This document shows, in pieces, positions 8,103 through 16,144 of a stretch of DNA of 64,000 bases. The stretch is from CAVTUU01 sp045804965 (GTDB lineage Bacteria > Chloroflexota > Chloroflexia > Thermomicrobiales > UBA6265): the NCBI GenBank assembly GCA_045804965.1, contig JBJMMD010000037.1, positions 17,955-81,954 on the forward strand, in the 5' to 3' direction. How positions within the stretch are numbered: the first letter of the stretch is position 1; each line of letters starts with the position of its first letter. The notes under the pieces were generated by a model. The model searched no databases. It was given only the letters and a program-made list of their open reading frames with translations, and was not told the origin of the DNA. Made by a program: the position numbers and the translations under genes.

Positions 8103-9860
8103 ATGATCGGAGGGGCGGTGGATAGCCGGATTGACGGTCAACCGATCCCTGGATTTCCTGGTGTTAAAGTCGAGCGAAACGTGTGTTGCGCGATGCGCGA
8201 CGGCGTCAATCTCGCGGCTGACGTCTACCGGCCGGCCACCGGCGGGCCGTATCCCGTCCTCCTGATCCGCATTCCGTATGACAAAACTCAGGCCGAGAAC
8301 GCCACCTATTCGCACCCTGCTCGGTATGCAAGCAAGGGGTACATCGTCGTTTCCCAAGACACGCGCGGCCGGTATCGATCTGAGGGCGAGTGGTATCCGT
8401 TCAGGCATGAAACTGAGGATGGTTATGAGACCATCGAGTGGGCCGCTAGGTTACCGAACTCGACCGGTAGGGTGGGGATGTACGGTTTTTCGTACGGCGG
8501 GGCGACCCAACTCTTGCCGGCGCGGAAGAAGCCCCCCAGTCTTGCGGCAATCTGTCCCGCAATGACCAGTTCTCAATATTACGAAGGTTGGACCTTTAAC
8601 CAAGGCGCCTTTGCCTTGGCGTTCGCAAATTCCTGGGCGTTGAGTCTGGGGACTGACAACGCGCGACGCCGTAGCGATGCAGCGGCGATGGCTGGCTATG
8701 CTACTGCATTCGCGGCCGCGCTCGATTGGGATTGGTATTCGCCACTCGTTGACAATCCGCCGATGAAAACCGGCGACACCGGCTATTACTTCGATTGGAT
8801 CGCACATCCGAGCTATGACGATTACTGGCGGCAATGGAGCATCGACGAGGATTACGGCCAGATCGATGTGCCCGGTCTCCACATTGGAGGTTGGTACGAT
8901 ACCTTTTTGAGCGGAACGGTAAAGAATTTTGTTGGACTCGCTCAGGGAGCAGGATCGACCATGTCAAGAGAGGCCCAGCGACTGATCATCGGGCCGTGGT
9001 TTCACATTCCGTGGAAGCCACTGGTCGGTGAATCCGGCGATCGGGCATCTGCACAGGTCGTTGACGATTGGCAGCTTGCCTGGTTTGACCAGCATTTGAA
9101 GGGTCTTGGTTCGGCGTTCGGCGCGCCGGTCAATGTCTTCGTCATGGGCGAGCATCGGTGGCGATCCTTTACAACGTGGCCTCCGGCAGAGAGTACTGAA
9201 ACTCCGTGGTTTCTGCATAGCGACGGCCGCGCGAATTCGAAGTTTGGCGATGGCGAACTTTCGCATACGGTGCCCGCAGTGGAACCCGCGGATATCTTCA
9301 CCTACGATCCCAACGCGCCCGTGCCCAGCGCAGGCGGTCACTCGTGCTGCTTTGACTTCGTCGCGCCGATGGGGCCCGCCGACCAGCAGGTTCGGGAGGA
9401 GTCAAACAACGTCTTGGTCTATACAAGTCCGCTTCTCGAACGCGATCTCGTGCTCGTCGGTAACGCCTCGTTGTTGTTGCATGCAGCAACGTCGGCGGTG
9501 GACACTGACTGGACCGCACGATTTTGTCATGTTGATGCAGCCGGGATGTCGACGAACATTCAAGAGGGAATCGTCCGCTCTCGTTATCGTGAGTCGATCT
9601 CGCAGCCGAGGATGCTCGAACGTGACGCCATCTATGCCTATGAGATCGTGCTTGGGCCAGTTGGGATACGCATTCCGGCTGGACATCGACTGCGAGTGCA
9701 AGTGTCGAGCAGCGACTTCCCGCAATGGGACCGCAATTTGAACACCGGCGGGCCGCTGGGGACCGAAGGGATGATGCAAGCGGTCGTGGCGACACAAGTC
9801 ATTCTTCACGATCAAGACCACCCGTCGCGATTGATCCTGCCCGTGATCGAGCAAATGTGA
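8103..9860 (+). CDS. CocE/NonD-family hydrolase (X-Pro dipeptidyl-peptidase-like)
   Basis: The 585-residue protein has the S15/CocE layout: an N-terminal alpha/beta-hydrolase with RDGVNLAADVYRP, the nucleophile elbow GFSYGGATQ (S130), GGWYDTF (likely D266) and GPWFH (likely H301), followed by a C-terminal jelly-roll (residues ~390-585, ending RVQVSSSDFPQWDRN). Relatives hydrolyse acyl esters, cocaine-like esters, beta-lactam esters or X-Pro peptides. The substrate is unknown. No signal peptide is visible, so it is probably cytoplasmic. It shares one base with the next gene (TGATG), suggesting coupled expression with a CoA-ester lyase. Confidence 0.88.
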   Translation: MIGGAVDSRIDGQPIPGFPGVKVERNVCCAMRDGVNLAADVYRPATGGPYPVLLIRIPYDKTQAENATYSHPARYASKGYIVVSQDTRGRYRSEGEWYPFRHETEDGYETIEWAARLPNSTGRVGMYGFSYGGATQLLPARKKPPSLAAICPAMTSSQYYEGWTFNQGAFALAFANSWALSLGTDNARRRSDAAAMAGYATAFAAALDWDWYSPLVDNPPMKTGDTGYYFDWIAHPSYDDYWRQWSIDEDYGQIDVPGLHIGGWYDTFLSGTVKNFVGLAQGAGSTMSREAQRLIIGPWFHIPWKPLVGESGDRASAQVVDDWQLAWFDQHLKGLGSAFGAPVNVFVMGEHRWRSFTTWPPAESTETPWFLHSDGRANSKFGDGELSHTVPAVEPADIFTYDPNAPVPSAGGHSCCFDFVAPMGPADQQVREESNNVLVYTSPLLERDLVLVGNASLLLHAATSAVDTDWTARFCHVDAAGMSTNIQEGIVRSRYRESISQPRMLERDAIYAYEIVLGPVGIRIPAGHRLRVQVSSSDFPQWDRNLNTGGPLGTEGMMQAVVATQVILHDQDHPSRLILPVIEQM

Positions 9861-10759
9861 TGGTCCACCGCCGGAGTGAGCTTTCAGTTCCCGCGTCGAA
9901 CTGGAAAATGATCGAGAAGGCCCTGGCGTCGGACGCGGATATCGCCTTCCTCGATTTGGAAGACTCGGTCGCACCTTCTGAAAAACCGCCCGCCCGGCGC
10001 AATGTTGTGCGCGCCATGCGCGAGCTCGATTGGCGGGGCAAACCGCGCGCGTTCCGCGTGAACGGGTTGGGAACTCCGCACTTCTACCGCGACATCGTCG
10101 AGGTGTTCGACGACGTCCAGGGCAATATCGACTTCGTGATCTTGCCCAAGGCGGAGTCGACGACTGACATTGCGAAGATTTCAACAGTCCTACGGAAGCT
10201 TGAAACGGAAGCGGGCCTTGAGCAGAAGCTGGGCATCGAAGTCCAAATCGAGAGCGCCAAGGGCTTGCTCAATGCCGCCGCGATTGCGGCGGCTAACCCG
10301 CGGATCAACGCGATCACCTTCGGTCCAGGAGATTATTCGGCGTCGGTCGGTATGCCGAGTGTATCGATCGGCGCACGCGACGAATGGGATGAAGCGTATG
10401 GCGCCGACCGCTGGCATTTTGCGATGCAGACCGTCCTCGTGGCGGGCCGAGCGGCGGGCGTCAGCGTGATTGATGGACCGTTCGCCGACTTCCGGGACGC
10501 TGAGGGATTTCGCACGTCTTGCCGGCGTGCCCGATCGCTTGGATTCGACGGGAAGTGGTGCATTCACCCTGGGCAGATTGCCGTCGCCAACGAAGTCTTT
10601 TCACCCACAGTAGAAGAGATTACCTGGGCCACCGACGTTGTTTCCGCGTATGAGACCGCGAAGCGCAAAGGCGAAGGTGCTGTTGCAGTCGGGAACACGA
10701 TGATTGACGCCGCGAGCGTGCGCATGGCGAAGCGGATCGTCGAAGACACCGCCGGCTGA
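9860..10759 (+). CDS. HpcH/HpaI-family CoA-ester lyase (citE/malyl-CoA lyase-like)
   Basis: This 299-residue TIM-barrel protein has the CitE/Mcl pattern: VPASNWKMIEKALASDADIAFLDLEDSVAP, RVNGLGTP, VILPKAES, a glutamate in EVQIESAKGLLNA, and GPGDYSASVG. Family members cleave or form bonds in citryl-, malyl-, citramalyl- or methylmalyl-CoA in the cytoplasm, needing Mg2+. The substrate is not certain. The ATG at 9860 overlaps the stop of the CocE-like gene, and a strong bidirectional terminator follows. Its product could be glyoxylate plus an acyl-CoA if it acts as a malyl-CoA lyase; that is an inference. Confidence 0.87.
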   Translation: MVHRRSELSVPASNWKMIEKALASDADIAFLDLEDSVAPSEKPPARRNVVRAMRELDWRGKPRAFRVNGLGTPHFYRDIVEVFDDVQGNIDFVILPKAESTTDIAKISTVLRKLETEAGLEQKLGIEVQIESAKGLLNAAAIAAANPRINAITFGPGDYSASVGMPSVSIGARDEWDEAYGADRWHFAMQTVLVAGRAAGVSVIDGPFADFRDAEGFRTSCRRARSLGFDGKWCIHPGQIAVANEVFSPTVEEITWATDVVSAYETAKRKGEGAVAVGNTMIDAASVRMAKRIVEDTAG

Positions 10760-10772
10760 AGTTTGCACAAGA

Positions 10773-10800
10773 ACGGGGTGACGCATTTCCGTCACCCCGT
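10773..10800. terminator. Bidirectional terminator between the CoA lyase and rpmE
   Basis: A perfect 11-bp stem (ACGGGGTGACG / CGTCACCCCGT) with a 6-nt loop CATTTC lies between two convergent transcription units. The T content downstream is modest on both sides. Confidence 0.8.
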
Positions 10801-10824
10801 GAACTTCCTTGGGATATTGGTGAG

Positions 10825-11319
10825 TTACTCGGCGGGAGTCTCCGCCGTTACCTCACCGGCCGGTGCGACTTCGGGCTCTGCGGGAGCCTCCGATACTGCT
10901 GAGGCGTCTGGCGCGGCAGCGACTTCTTCGACTTGTTCGGTCTCGGACGATTGAGCTTCGGCTTCCGTTTCTGCTTCAGCACGAGACGCGGCGCGAGCTG
11001 CTCTCGCTTCTGCAGCAGCGGCGGCGGTCGCCTCTTCTTGACGCTGTTGCTCTTGCTCCAACGCGGTAGCTCTCGCCGAAATCCGCTGCTGGCGCTTGGA
11101 CGTGCGGGCCTCGCTCGTTGTGGCGCGGTCGACGCGCTTCATGAAGCGCTCGACCTGTCCCGCTGTGTCGACGATCCGCTGCTCGCCGGTGTAGAAGGGA
11201 TGGCAGACACTGCAGAGGTCGGTGCGCAAAACCGGCTTGGTGGAGCGGGTGGTAAAGGTGTTACCGCAGGCGCAGGTCACCTGCGCTTCGACGTAATTCG
11301 GGTGGATTCCTGGTTTCAT
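10825..11319 (-). CDS. rpmE: 50S ribosomal protein L31 with long C-terminal extension
   Basis: The first ~70 residues are a zinc-binding L31: MKPGIHPNYV, CAC (C16, C18) and CSVC (C36, C39), with HPFYTGEQRIVDTAGQVERF. L31 is normally 66-90 residues; this one has 164. The extra ~90 residues are a charged, alanine- and glutamate-rich low-complexity tail beginning as a likely coiled coil (QQRISARATALEQEQQRQEE) and ending acidic. It is the last gene of rplU-rpmA-rpmE on the minus strand. The tail stays in frame with codon use like its neighbours, so it looks real, not a read-through error. Confidence 0.93.
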   Translation of the reverse strand: MKPGIHPNYVEAQVTCACGNTFTTRSTKPVLRTDLCSVCHPFYTGEQRIVDTAGQVERFMKRVDRATTSEARTSKRQQRISARATALEQEQQRQEEATAAAAAEARAARAASRAEAETEAEAQSSETEQVEEVAAAPDASAVSEAPAEPEVAPAGEVTAETPAE

Positions 11320-11383
11320 GTTTCTCGCAACTCCAATGCCGGATACGTAGTAACTACCGGCTCGGATAATTTCGTTCGATTAA

Positions 11384-11701
11384 TTAGTCTGCCGCCGGGG
11401 CCATCTCCGCGACAGCGACCTTCGGCGTCCCGCCAATTGGCGCAATTTCGGGTGGATACACGCTGATGCGGCGTTTGTTCCGGGTTACCGGCTCGAACTT
11501 GACGACGCCGTCGATCAACGAATAAATCGTATGATCTTTCCCGATGCCGACGTTGTTGCCGACCCAGAACTGCGTGCCCCGTTGGCGCACGACGATGGTG
11601 CCCGCGCGAACGAGCTGACCATCGGAACGCTTAACGCCAAGGCGCTTTGATTCACTATCGCGGCCGTTCCGAGAACTGCCGACTCCCTTCTTATGGGCCA
11701 T
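11384..11701 (-). CDS. rpmA: 50S ribosomal protein L27
   Basis: The protein begins MAHKKGVGSSRNGRDSESKR, the standard L27 start whose N-terminal arm reaches the peptidyl-transferase centre, followed by QLVRAGTIVVRQRGTQ and VGIGKDHTIYSLIDGVVKFE. At 105 residues it is about 15-20 longer than usual because of a C-terminal tail (GGTPKVAVAEMAPAAD). It lies 31 nt downstream of rplU. The gene obg, a usual neighbour, is not next to it here. Confidence 0.96.
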   Translation of the reverse strand: MAHKKGVGSSRNGRDSESKRLGVKRSDGQLVRAGTIVVRQRGTQFWVGNNVGIGKDHTIYSLIDGVVKFEPVTRNKRRISVYPPEIAPIGGTPKVAVAEMAPAAD

Positions 11702-11732
11702 CGTAAGGCTCCTCTAGCGTGTCACTTGGCCG

Positions 11733-12155
11733 TTAGACGTTGATCCCGGTGATCGTCAAGTGCGTCAACGATTGCCGGTGGCCGATCTTTCGACGATATC
11801 GCTTCTTCGGTTTGTACTTGAAGACGTGGATCTTCTCGCCGCGGAAGTGATCGTCGACCTTCGCGGTCACAGTTGCACCCTTCACAACCGGGGTTCCGAC
11901 TTGCGTCTTGCCATCGCCGCCGAGCAGAAGCACGCGATCGATCGTGATCTCGTTGCTCTCCTCGGCCGCCAAGCGCTCGACCGAAATGCGGTCCCCGACG
12001 CTCACGCGGTATTGCTTGCCGCCAGTCTCAATGATTGCGTAGCCATTAGCCGACGCTGCATCAGCTTTTGCTTCGGTCTTCTTCTTTGCCCGCGGCTTGG
12101 GTGTTTTTATTTCTGGCTCTTCTGGCGTCTCGTTTGGTGTTTCTGATTCAGTCAT
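11733..12155 (-). CDS. rplU: 50S ribosomal protein L21 with N-terminal extension
   Basis: From residue ~38 the protein is canonical L21: YAIIETGGKQYRVSVGDRI, then KVDDHFRGEKIHVFKYKPKKRYRRKIGHRQ and the C-terminal T-x-I-x-G-I. L21 binds 23S rRNA near L20. The 37 residues in front are a low-complexity charged segment (acidic, then KPRAKKKTEAKAD) not found in typical L21. It is the first gene of the operon with rpmA and rpmE. No internal start replaces the ATG at 12155, so the extension is probably translated. Confidence 0.94.
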   Translation of the reverse strand: MTESETPNETPEEPEIKTPKPRAKKKTEAKADAASANGYAIIETGGKQYRVSVGDRISVERLAAEESNEITIDRVLLLGGDGKTQVGTPVVKGATVTAKVDDHFRGEKIHVFKYKPKKRYRRKIGHRQSLTHLTITGINV

Positions 12156-12210
12156 CGTCCGTCTCGCAACGAATAAGCACGACGTGCGGAACTATGCGCG
12201 CACAAAATCA

Positions 12211-12242
12211 GGTGCGACACGCACCCGCGAAGGGGTAGTGTA
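12211..12242 (-). promoter_or_regulatory. Likely rplU promoter -10 and leader hairpin
   Basis: On the minus strand TGGTACACT gives an extended -10 (TACACT, 12242-12237). The leader just downstream contains a 6-bp hairpin (GGTGCG/CGCACC, 12211-12225) about 55 nt before the rplU start. A clear -35 was not found. The rest of the 427-nt gap 12156-12582 holds only the heme promoter and no gene I can support. Confidence 0.35.
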
Positions 12243-12379
12243 CCACAGGCAGGCGAGGCGATTAGGCAGCAGCGTTCCGGCGTTAATTAGTCCAATTGAG
12301 TCTGACATTGCCCCGAGATGACTGGACTTTCGACCGAACGATTTGGCCCGGCAGTTATGCCAGGTTGTCGCTGATTTGG

Positions 12380-12409
12380 TTGACACCGTCGATACAGAGT
12401 TCCTAGAAT
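12380..12409 (+). promoter_or_regulatory. Sigma70-type promoter for the heme operon
   Basis: TTGACA (12380-12385), an 18-nt spacer and TAGAAT (12404-12409) form a near-consensus housekeeping promoter. It leaves a leader of about 165 nt before hemC, which shows no motif I can name. Confidence 0.5.
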
Positions 12410-12582
12410 CAGGGCAGTATAAATATTTGCACAGATTTGCCATTTTTGCCTAGATTTTCAGCAGATTTTAGCTCTTCTTGCCGGGGAATCGCCGTGATTG
12501 CGACGGACGTCAAAGCTCAGATTGCGATCAGCTTCGCGACGTGCACTCGCGGCTTTGAGCAATTCTCGCGCGGTACTTTGAC

Positions 12583-14307
12583 ATGAGTGCGATGCCGACT
12601 GTGCGGTTCGGCACACGGGGCAGTGCGCTCGCGCGGGCCCAGACCGCGTTCGTGATCGCACGCTTTTCCTCCAGTCATCCGGAGATAAGCTCGGAGACAG
12701 TCATCATCCAGACCGAAGGTGACCGCGACAAGACCTCATCGCTGACCGTTATCGGCGGTCGGGGGGTCTTCACGAACGCCCTGCAGGATGCGCTGCGCCA
12801 TGGCGACATCGACGCCGCGGTTCATTCGGCAAAAGACCTTCCTACCGAGGCGCAGCCTGATCTCATGATTGCCGCGTTCCTTGGGCGAACCGATGCCCGG
12901 GACGTGCTCGTCAGTAAACACAATCGATCGCTTGCCGCGCTCAATCCGAATCCTGTGATCGGCACATCCTCTCGGCGGCGTGCGGTTCAGGTCTTGAAGC
13001 TGAGGCCAGATGCAAGGATTGTCGACCTTCGCGGCAACATTGATACGCGGCTGCGTAAAGCGTTTGAAACAGAACTCGATGGCGTTGTTCTGGCCGCTGC
13101 CGGGATCGAACGGATGGGCTGGTCAGATCAAATTACCGAATACCTCCCGATTGAAATCGCCGTGCCGTCGCCCGGTCAAGGTGCTCTCGCCATCGAGATT
13201 CGAGCCGGTGAGAGCGGTCCCGTATCTCTATTAGCCGAACTTGATGACCTTGATCTATCGATCGCGGTCAAGACGGAGCGCGCCTTTTTGCGCGGAACGG
13301 GCGGCGGATGCACGAGTCCAGTCGGAGCGTTTGCATCAGTCGAAGGCGACCATGTGCGATTGCGGGCGATGCTCAGCTTGGCCGACGGCACACGCGTCGA
13401 CTGGATCGACGAACGCGCTCCGGTGGTGGACGCGGAAATGTTTGCACGGTCGCGGGCAATGGAATTGCTCGCGACGCTTGAATCACCTTCATCCTTGAAG
13501 GGGAAGCGAATTCTCGTCACCCGCGGAACCAAAGAGGACGGTCTCTCAACTGGTCTACGCGCGCGAGGTGCAGAAACGATTGTCGCGCCGGTCAACCAAA
13601 TCGAACGCGTTGACAGCCGAGCGATTGATTTAGCCTTGAAGCCCTGGGACGGAGCACATTTCGATTGGATCGTGTTCACGAGCCAAAATGCTGTCGACGG
13701 GCTCGCCGATTCTCAGACTGGCTTACGACTCATCGAGGGGGCCTCGGTGGCGGCCGTGGGAAGCGCGACCACTCGCAAGCTCCGGGAACGTGGGATCGAT
13801 GTTGACGTCCAGCCCGATGTTTTTTCCAGCGAGGCGCTCGTTGCAGAACTGGCCAAACATGATCTCAGCGGCAGGCACGTTCTATTCCCGCACGGCAATC
13901 TCGCCCGCGCAATGGTTCCTGAGAGGTTACGCGCATTGGGCGCGGAGGTCGAGGCCATCGAGGTTTACCGGACGTTGTCTGCGGAGACTATCGATCCAAA
14001 TGTGGTGAATGACCTCTCGGATGGAACTGTCGATGCCGTGGTGTTTTGCTCGCCGTCGAGCGTCCATGGACTCTTGGATCTCCTCGGGGAGCAATCCGGC
14101 CACGTAAAGCAAACCGTTGTCGCGTGCATTGGGCCGACAACCGGGGACGCCGCGCGAAAAGCTCGTTTGCCTGTTCTGATCCAACCAAATGAATCCACGA
14201 TCGAATCGTTGATCGTTTCGCTCGAAATGCACTTCGCGGCTGAGGCTGCGGAAACTCAAGAACGCGTCGCGGCGTCGCCTTCGAGAGAAGGGAGATTGAG
14301 CGGATGA
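12583..14307 (+). CDS. hemCD: HemC-HemD fusion: hydroxymethylbilane synthase / uroporphyrinogen-III synthase
   Basis: This 574-residue protein joins two consecutive heme enzymes. Residues ~4-300 are HemC: FGTRGSALARAQT, SAKDLPTE, GTSSRRRAVQ, and the dipyrromethane-cofactor cysteine C243 in RGTGGGCTSPVGAF. From about residue 305 (LKGKRILVTRG) to ~565 it is HemD, with FDWIVFTSQNAV, VFFCSPSSVHGL-like and CIGPTT segments. Together they turn porphobilinogen into uroporphyrinogen III in the cytoplasm. The fusion is in one frame with no stop. The start could be 12583 or the internal ATG at 12592; neither has a strong binding site. The stop overlaps hemB by 4 nt. Confidence 0.95.
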   Translation: MSAMPTVRFGTRGSALARAQTAFVIARFSSSHPEISSETVIIQTEGDRDKTSSLTVIGGRGVFTNALQDALRHGDIDAAVHSAKDLPTEAQPDLMIAAFLGRTDARDVLVSKHNRSLAALNPNPVIGTSSRRRAVQVLKLRPDARIVDLRGNIDTRLRKAFETELDGVVLAAAGIERMGWSDQITEYLPIEIAVPSPGQGALAIEIRAGESGPVSLLAELDDLDLSIAVKTERAFLRGTGGGCTSPVGAFASVEGDHVRLRAMLSLADGTRVDWIDERAPVVDAEMFARSRAMELLATLESPSSLKGKRILVTRGTKEDGLSTGLRARGAETIVAPVNQIERVDSRAIDLALKPWDGAHFDWIVFTSQNAVDGLADSQTGLRLIEGASVAAVGSATTRKLRERGIDVDVQPDVFSSEALVAELAKHDLSGRHVLFPHGNLARAMVPERLRALGAEVEAIEVYRTLSAETIDPNVVNDLSDGTVDAVVFCSPSSVHGLLDLLGEQSGHVKQTVVACIGPTTGDAARKARLPVLIQPNESTIESLIVSLEMHFAAEAAETQERVAASPSREGRLSG

Positions 14308-15326
14308 GCCAGAAAGATGGGCGCCGGGATTTCCGCCGGACGCGCCGGTTGCGACGCACGGCTGCGATCCGGCGCCTCGTCTCGGAAACGACGATTTCCG
14401 CCGAGGACTTCATTTATCCGCTTTTTATCACCCATGGGTCAGACGTCAGGCACGAGATCAACTCGATGCCGGGGCAATATCAACTCTCGGTCGATCAACT
14501 TCCCGCCGAGGTCGACGAGATTCAAGAACTCGACATTCCCGCGGTTATCCTTTTCGGTATTCCCGAGGAGAAGGACGCGGAGGCGACGGGCGCGTACGAT
14601 CCGAACGGCGTCGTTCAAGAAGCAGTGCGGGCGATTAAATGGCACGCGCCGGATGTGCTCGTCATCACGGATGTCTGCGCCTGCGAATACACGACGCATG
14701 GGCATTGCGGCATCTTGAAGGGAGACGAAGTCGATAACGACAAAACGCTGGAAGTGCTGGCGAAGGCGTCTGTGAGTCACGCTGAGGCTGGAGCCGATAT
14801 GGTTGCGCCGTCCGACATGATGGATGGGCGCGTTGCCGCGATTAGGGCCGCCCTGGATCGTGCCGGTCATGTCAACATGCCGATCATGTCGTATGCGGCA
14901 AAATACGCCTCTGGGTATTACGGCCCGTTTCGCGAGGCGGCGGAAAGCATGCCTGCATTTGGCGACAGGCGTTCGCACCAAATGGATCCCGGCAACGCTC
15001 GAGAAGCGCTGACCGAGATCGCAATCGACCTCGACGAGGGCGCGGATGTCATTATCGTCAAGCCCGCCCTGGCATACTTGGACGTCTTGCACCGGGCCAG
15101 GACGACGTTCAACGCGCCGCTCGTTGCCTACAACGTCTCTGGCGAATACGCCATGATCAAGGCGGCCGCTCAACTCGGTTGGATCGACGAGCGACGAGTG
15201 ACCTTGGAGACATTGCTCGCAATAAAGCGCGCGGGCGCAGGCAGGATCATTTCGTACCATGCGAAGGAAGTTGCACGCTGGTTGGCCGAGGAGCGTTCAG
15301 CATCGCGTCGCCAAATTAGCGTCTAA
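14304..15326 (+). CDS. hemB: Delta-aminolevulinic acid dehydratase (porphobilinogen synthase)
   Basis: This 340-residue HemB condenses two 5-aminolevulinates to porphobilinogen. The cysteine-rich zinc site DVCACEYTTHGHCG (C125, C127, C135) marks the zinc-dependent subclass. The two active-site lysines lie in MSYAAKYASGYYGPFR and VIIVKPALAYLD. The arginine-rich N-terminal arm (RRTRRLRRTAAIRRLV) is normal for the family. The ATG overlaps the hemCD stop (ATGA) and GGGAG precedes it, so the genes are coupled. Biochemically it acts before HemCD. Confidence 0.97.
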   Translation: MSQKDGRRDFRRTRRLRRTAAIRRLVSETTISAEDFIYPLFITHGSDVRHEINSMPGQYQLSVDQLPAEVDEIQELDIPAVILFGIPEEKDAEATGAYDPNGVVQEAVRAIKWHAPDVLVITDVCACEYTTHGHCGILKGDEVDNDKTLEVLAKASVSHAEAGADMVAPSDMMDGRVAAIRAALDRAGHVNMPIMSYAAKYASGYYGPFREAAESMPAFGDRRSHQMDPGNAREALTEIAIDLDEGADVIIVKPALAYLDVLHRARTTFNAPLVAYNVSGEYAMIKAAAQLGWIDERRVTLETLLAIKRAGAGRIISYHAKEVARWLAEERSASRRQISV

Positions 15327-15356
15327 CCAGTAGTGAACGGCCAAGGAGAGCGTGTG

Positions 15357-16088
15357 ATGGGATTGGAAAGCCAACCAGGCCGACGGCAATATGTGAAGTT
15401 CGCCTTCTTCAAAGTCGCGCCTGAATGGCGACGACTTGACGTCACGACTCGCGATCGGCAGCTCGCTGAGTTTCGCGATGTCGTCGAAGAGTGGACGGAG
15501 CGAAACCTGATCCGCTGTTATTCCACGGTGGGAACTCGGGGCGACGCCGACTTCATGATCTGGCAAGTCAGCTATGACCTGCACGATCAACAAGAGATGG
15601 CGGGCGAGTTGTTGGGGACTGATTTCGGCGGTTGGCTGACGACACCGTTTTCGTATCTCTCGATGACAAAAAATTCTCAGTATGTTGAGAAGTACTCCGG
15701 GCCGGATCGAGACAAGTTCACACGGCTGAACCTCGCGCCGGGCGAGCACAAGTACCTCTTCGTCTATCCCCTGACCAAACTACGCGGCTGGTACACATTG
15801 TCGAAGGAAGAGCGCCAGGAGGCAATGAATCAGCATATCGCCATCGGTCACACCTATTCCTCGGTGAAGCTGAACACAACATATTCGTTCGGTTTGGACG
15901 ATCAAGAATTCGTGCTCGCGTTCGAAACGGACGAGCCAGGCGATTTCCTCGATCTCGTGCAAGAACTGCGCGGCTCTATGTCGAGCGCCTACACCGAACG
16001 TGACATCCCAATCTTTACCTGTATCGCGGTAACGGCCGAGAAGATGCTTCGGGCGCTTTCCCGAACGCGGGTAGGCACGGCAGTCTAG
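15357..16088 (+). CDS. hemQ: Coproheme decarboxylase HemQ (chlorite dismutase family)
   Basis: The 243-residue protein belongs to the chlorite dismutase-like fold. The heme-ligand histidine is likely H160 in MNQHIAIGHTY, and Y137 in VYPLTK matches the catalytic tyrosine of HemQ. The chlorite-dismutase arginine motif is not seen. HemQ turns iron-coproporphyrin III into heme b with peroxide in the Gram-positive coproporphyrin route. The start is the ATG at 15357, with AAGGAG 8 nt upstream; a GTG 24 nt earlier is in frame but has no site. It lies between hemB and hemE, which supports the heme role. Genes for the preceding steps (hemY, hemH) are not in this window. Confidence 0.93.
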   Translation: MGLESQPGRRQYVKFAFFKVAPEWRRLDVTTRDRQLAEFRDVVEEWTERNLIRCYSTVGTRGDADFMIWQVSYDLHDQQEMAGELLGTDFGGWLTTPFSYLSMTKNSQYVEKYSGPDRDKFTRLNLAPGEHKYLFVYPLTKLRGWYTLSKEERQEAMNQHIAIGHTYSSVKLNTTYSFGLDDQEFVLAFETDEPGDFLDLVQELRGSMSSAYTERDIPIFTCIAVTAEKMLRALSRTRVGTAV

Positions 16089-16144
16089 TGGAAAGTGCCG
16101 CGGGAATAGGTGAACGCTCTCGGGCGGTGAATACGCGGGGAGCG

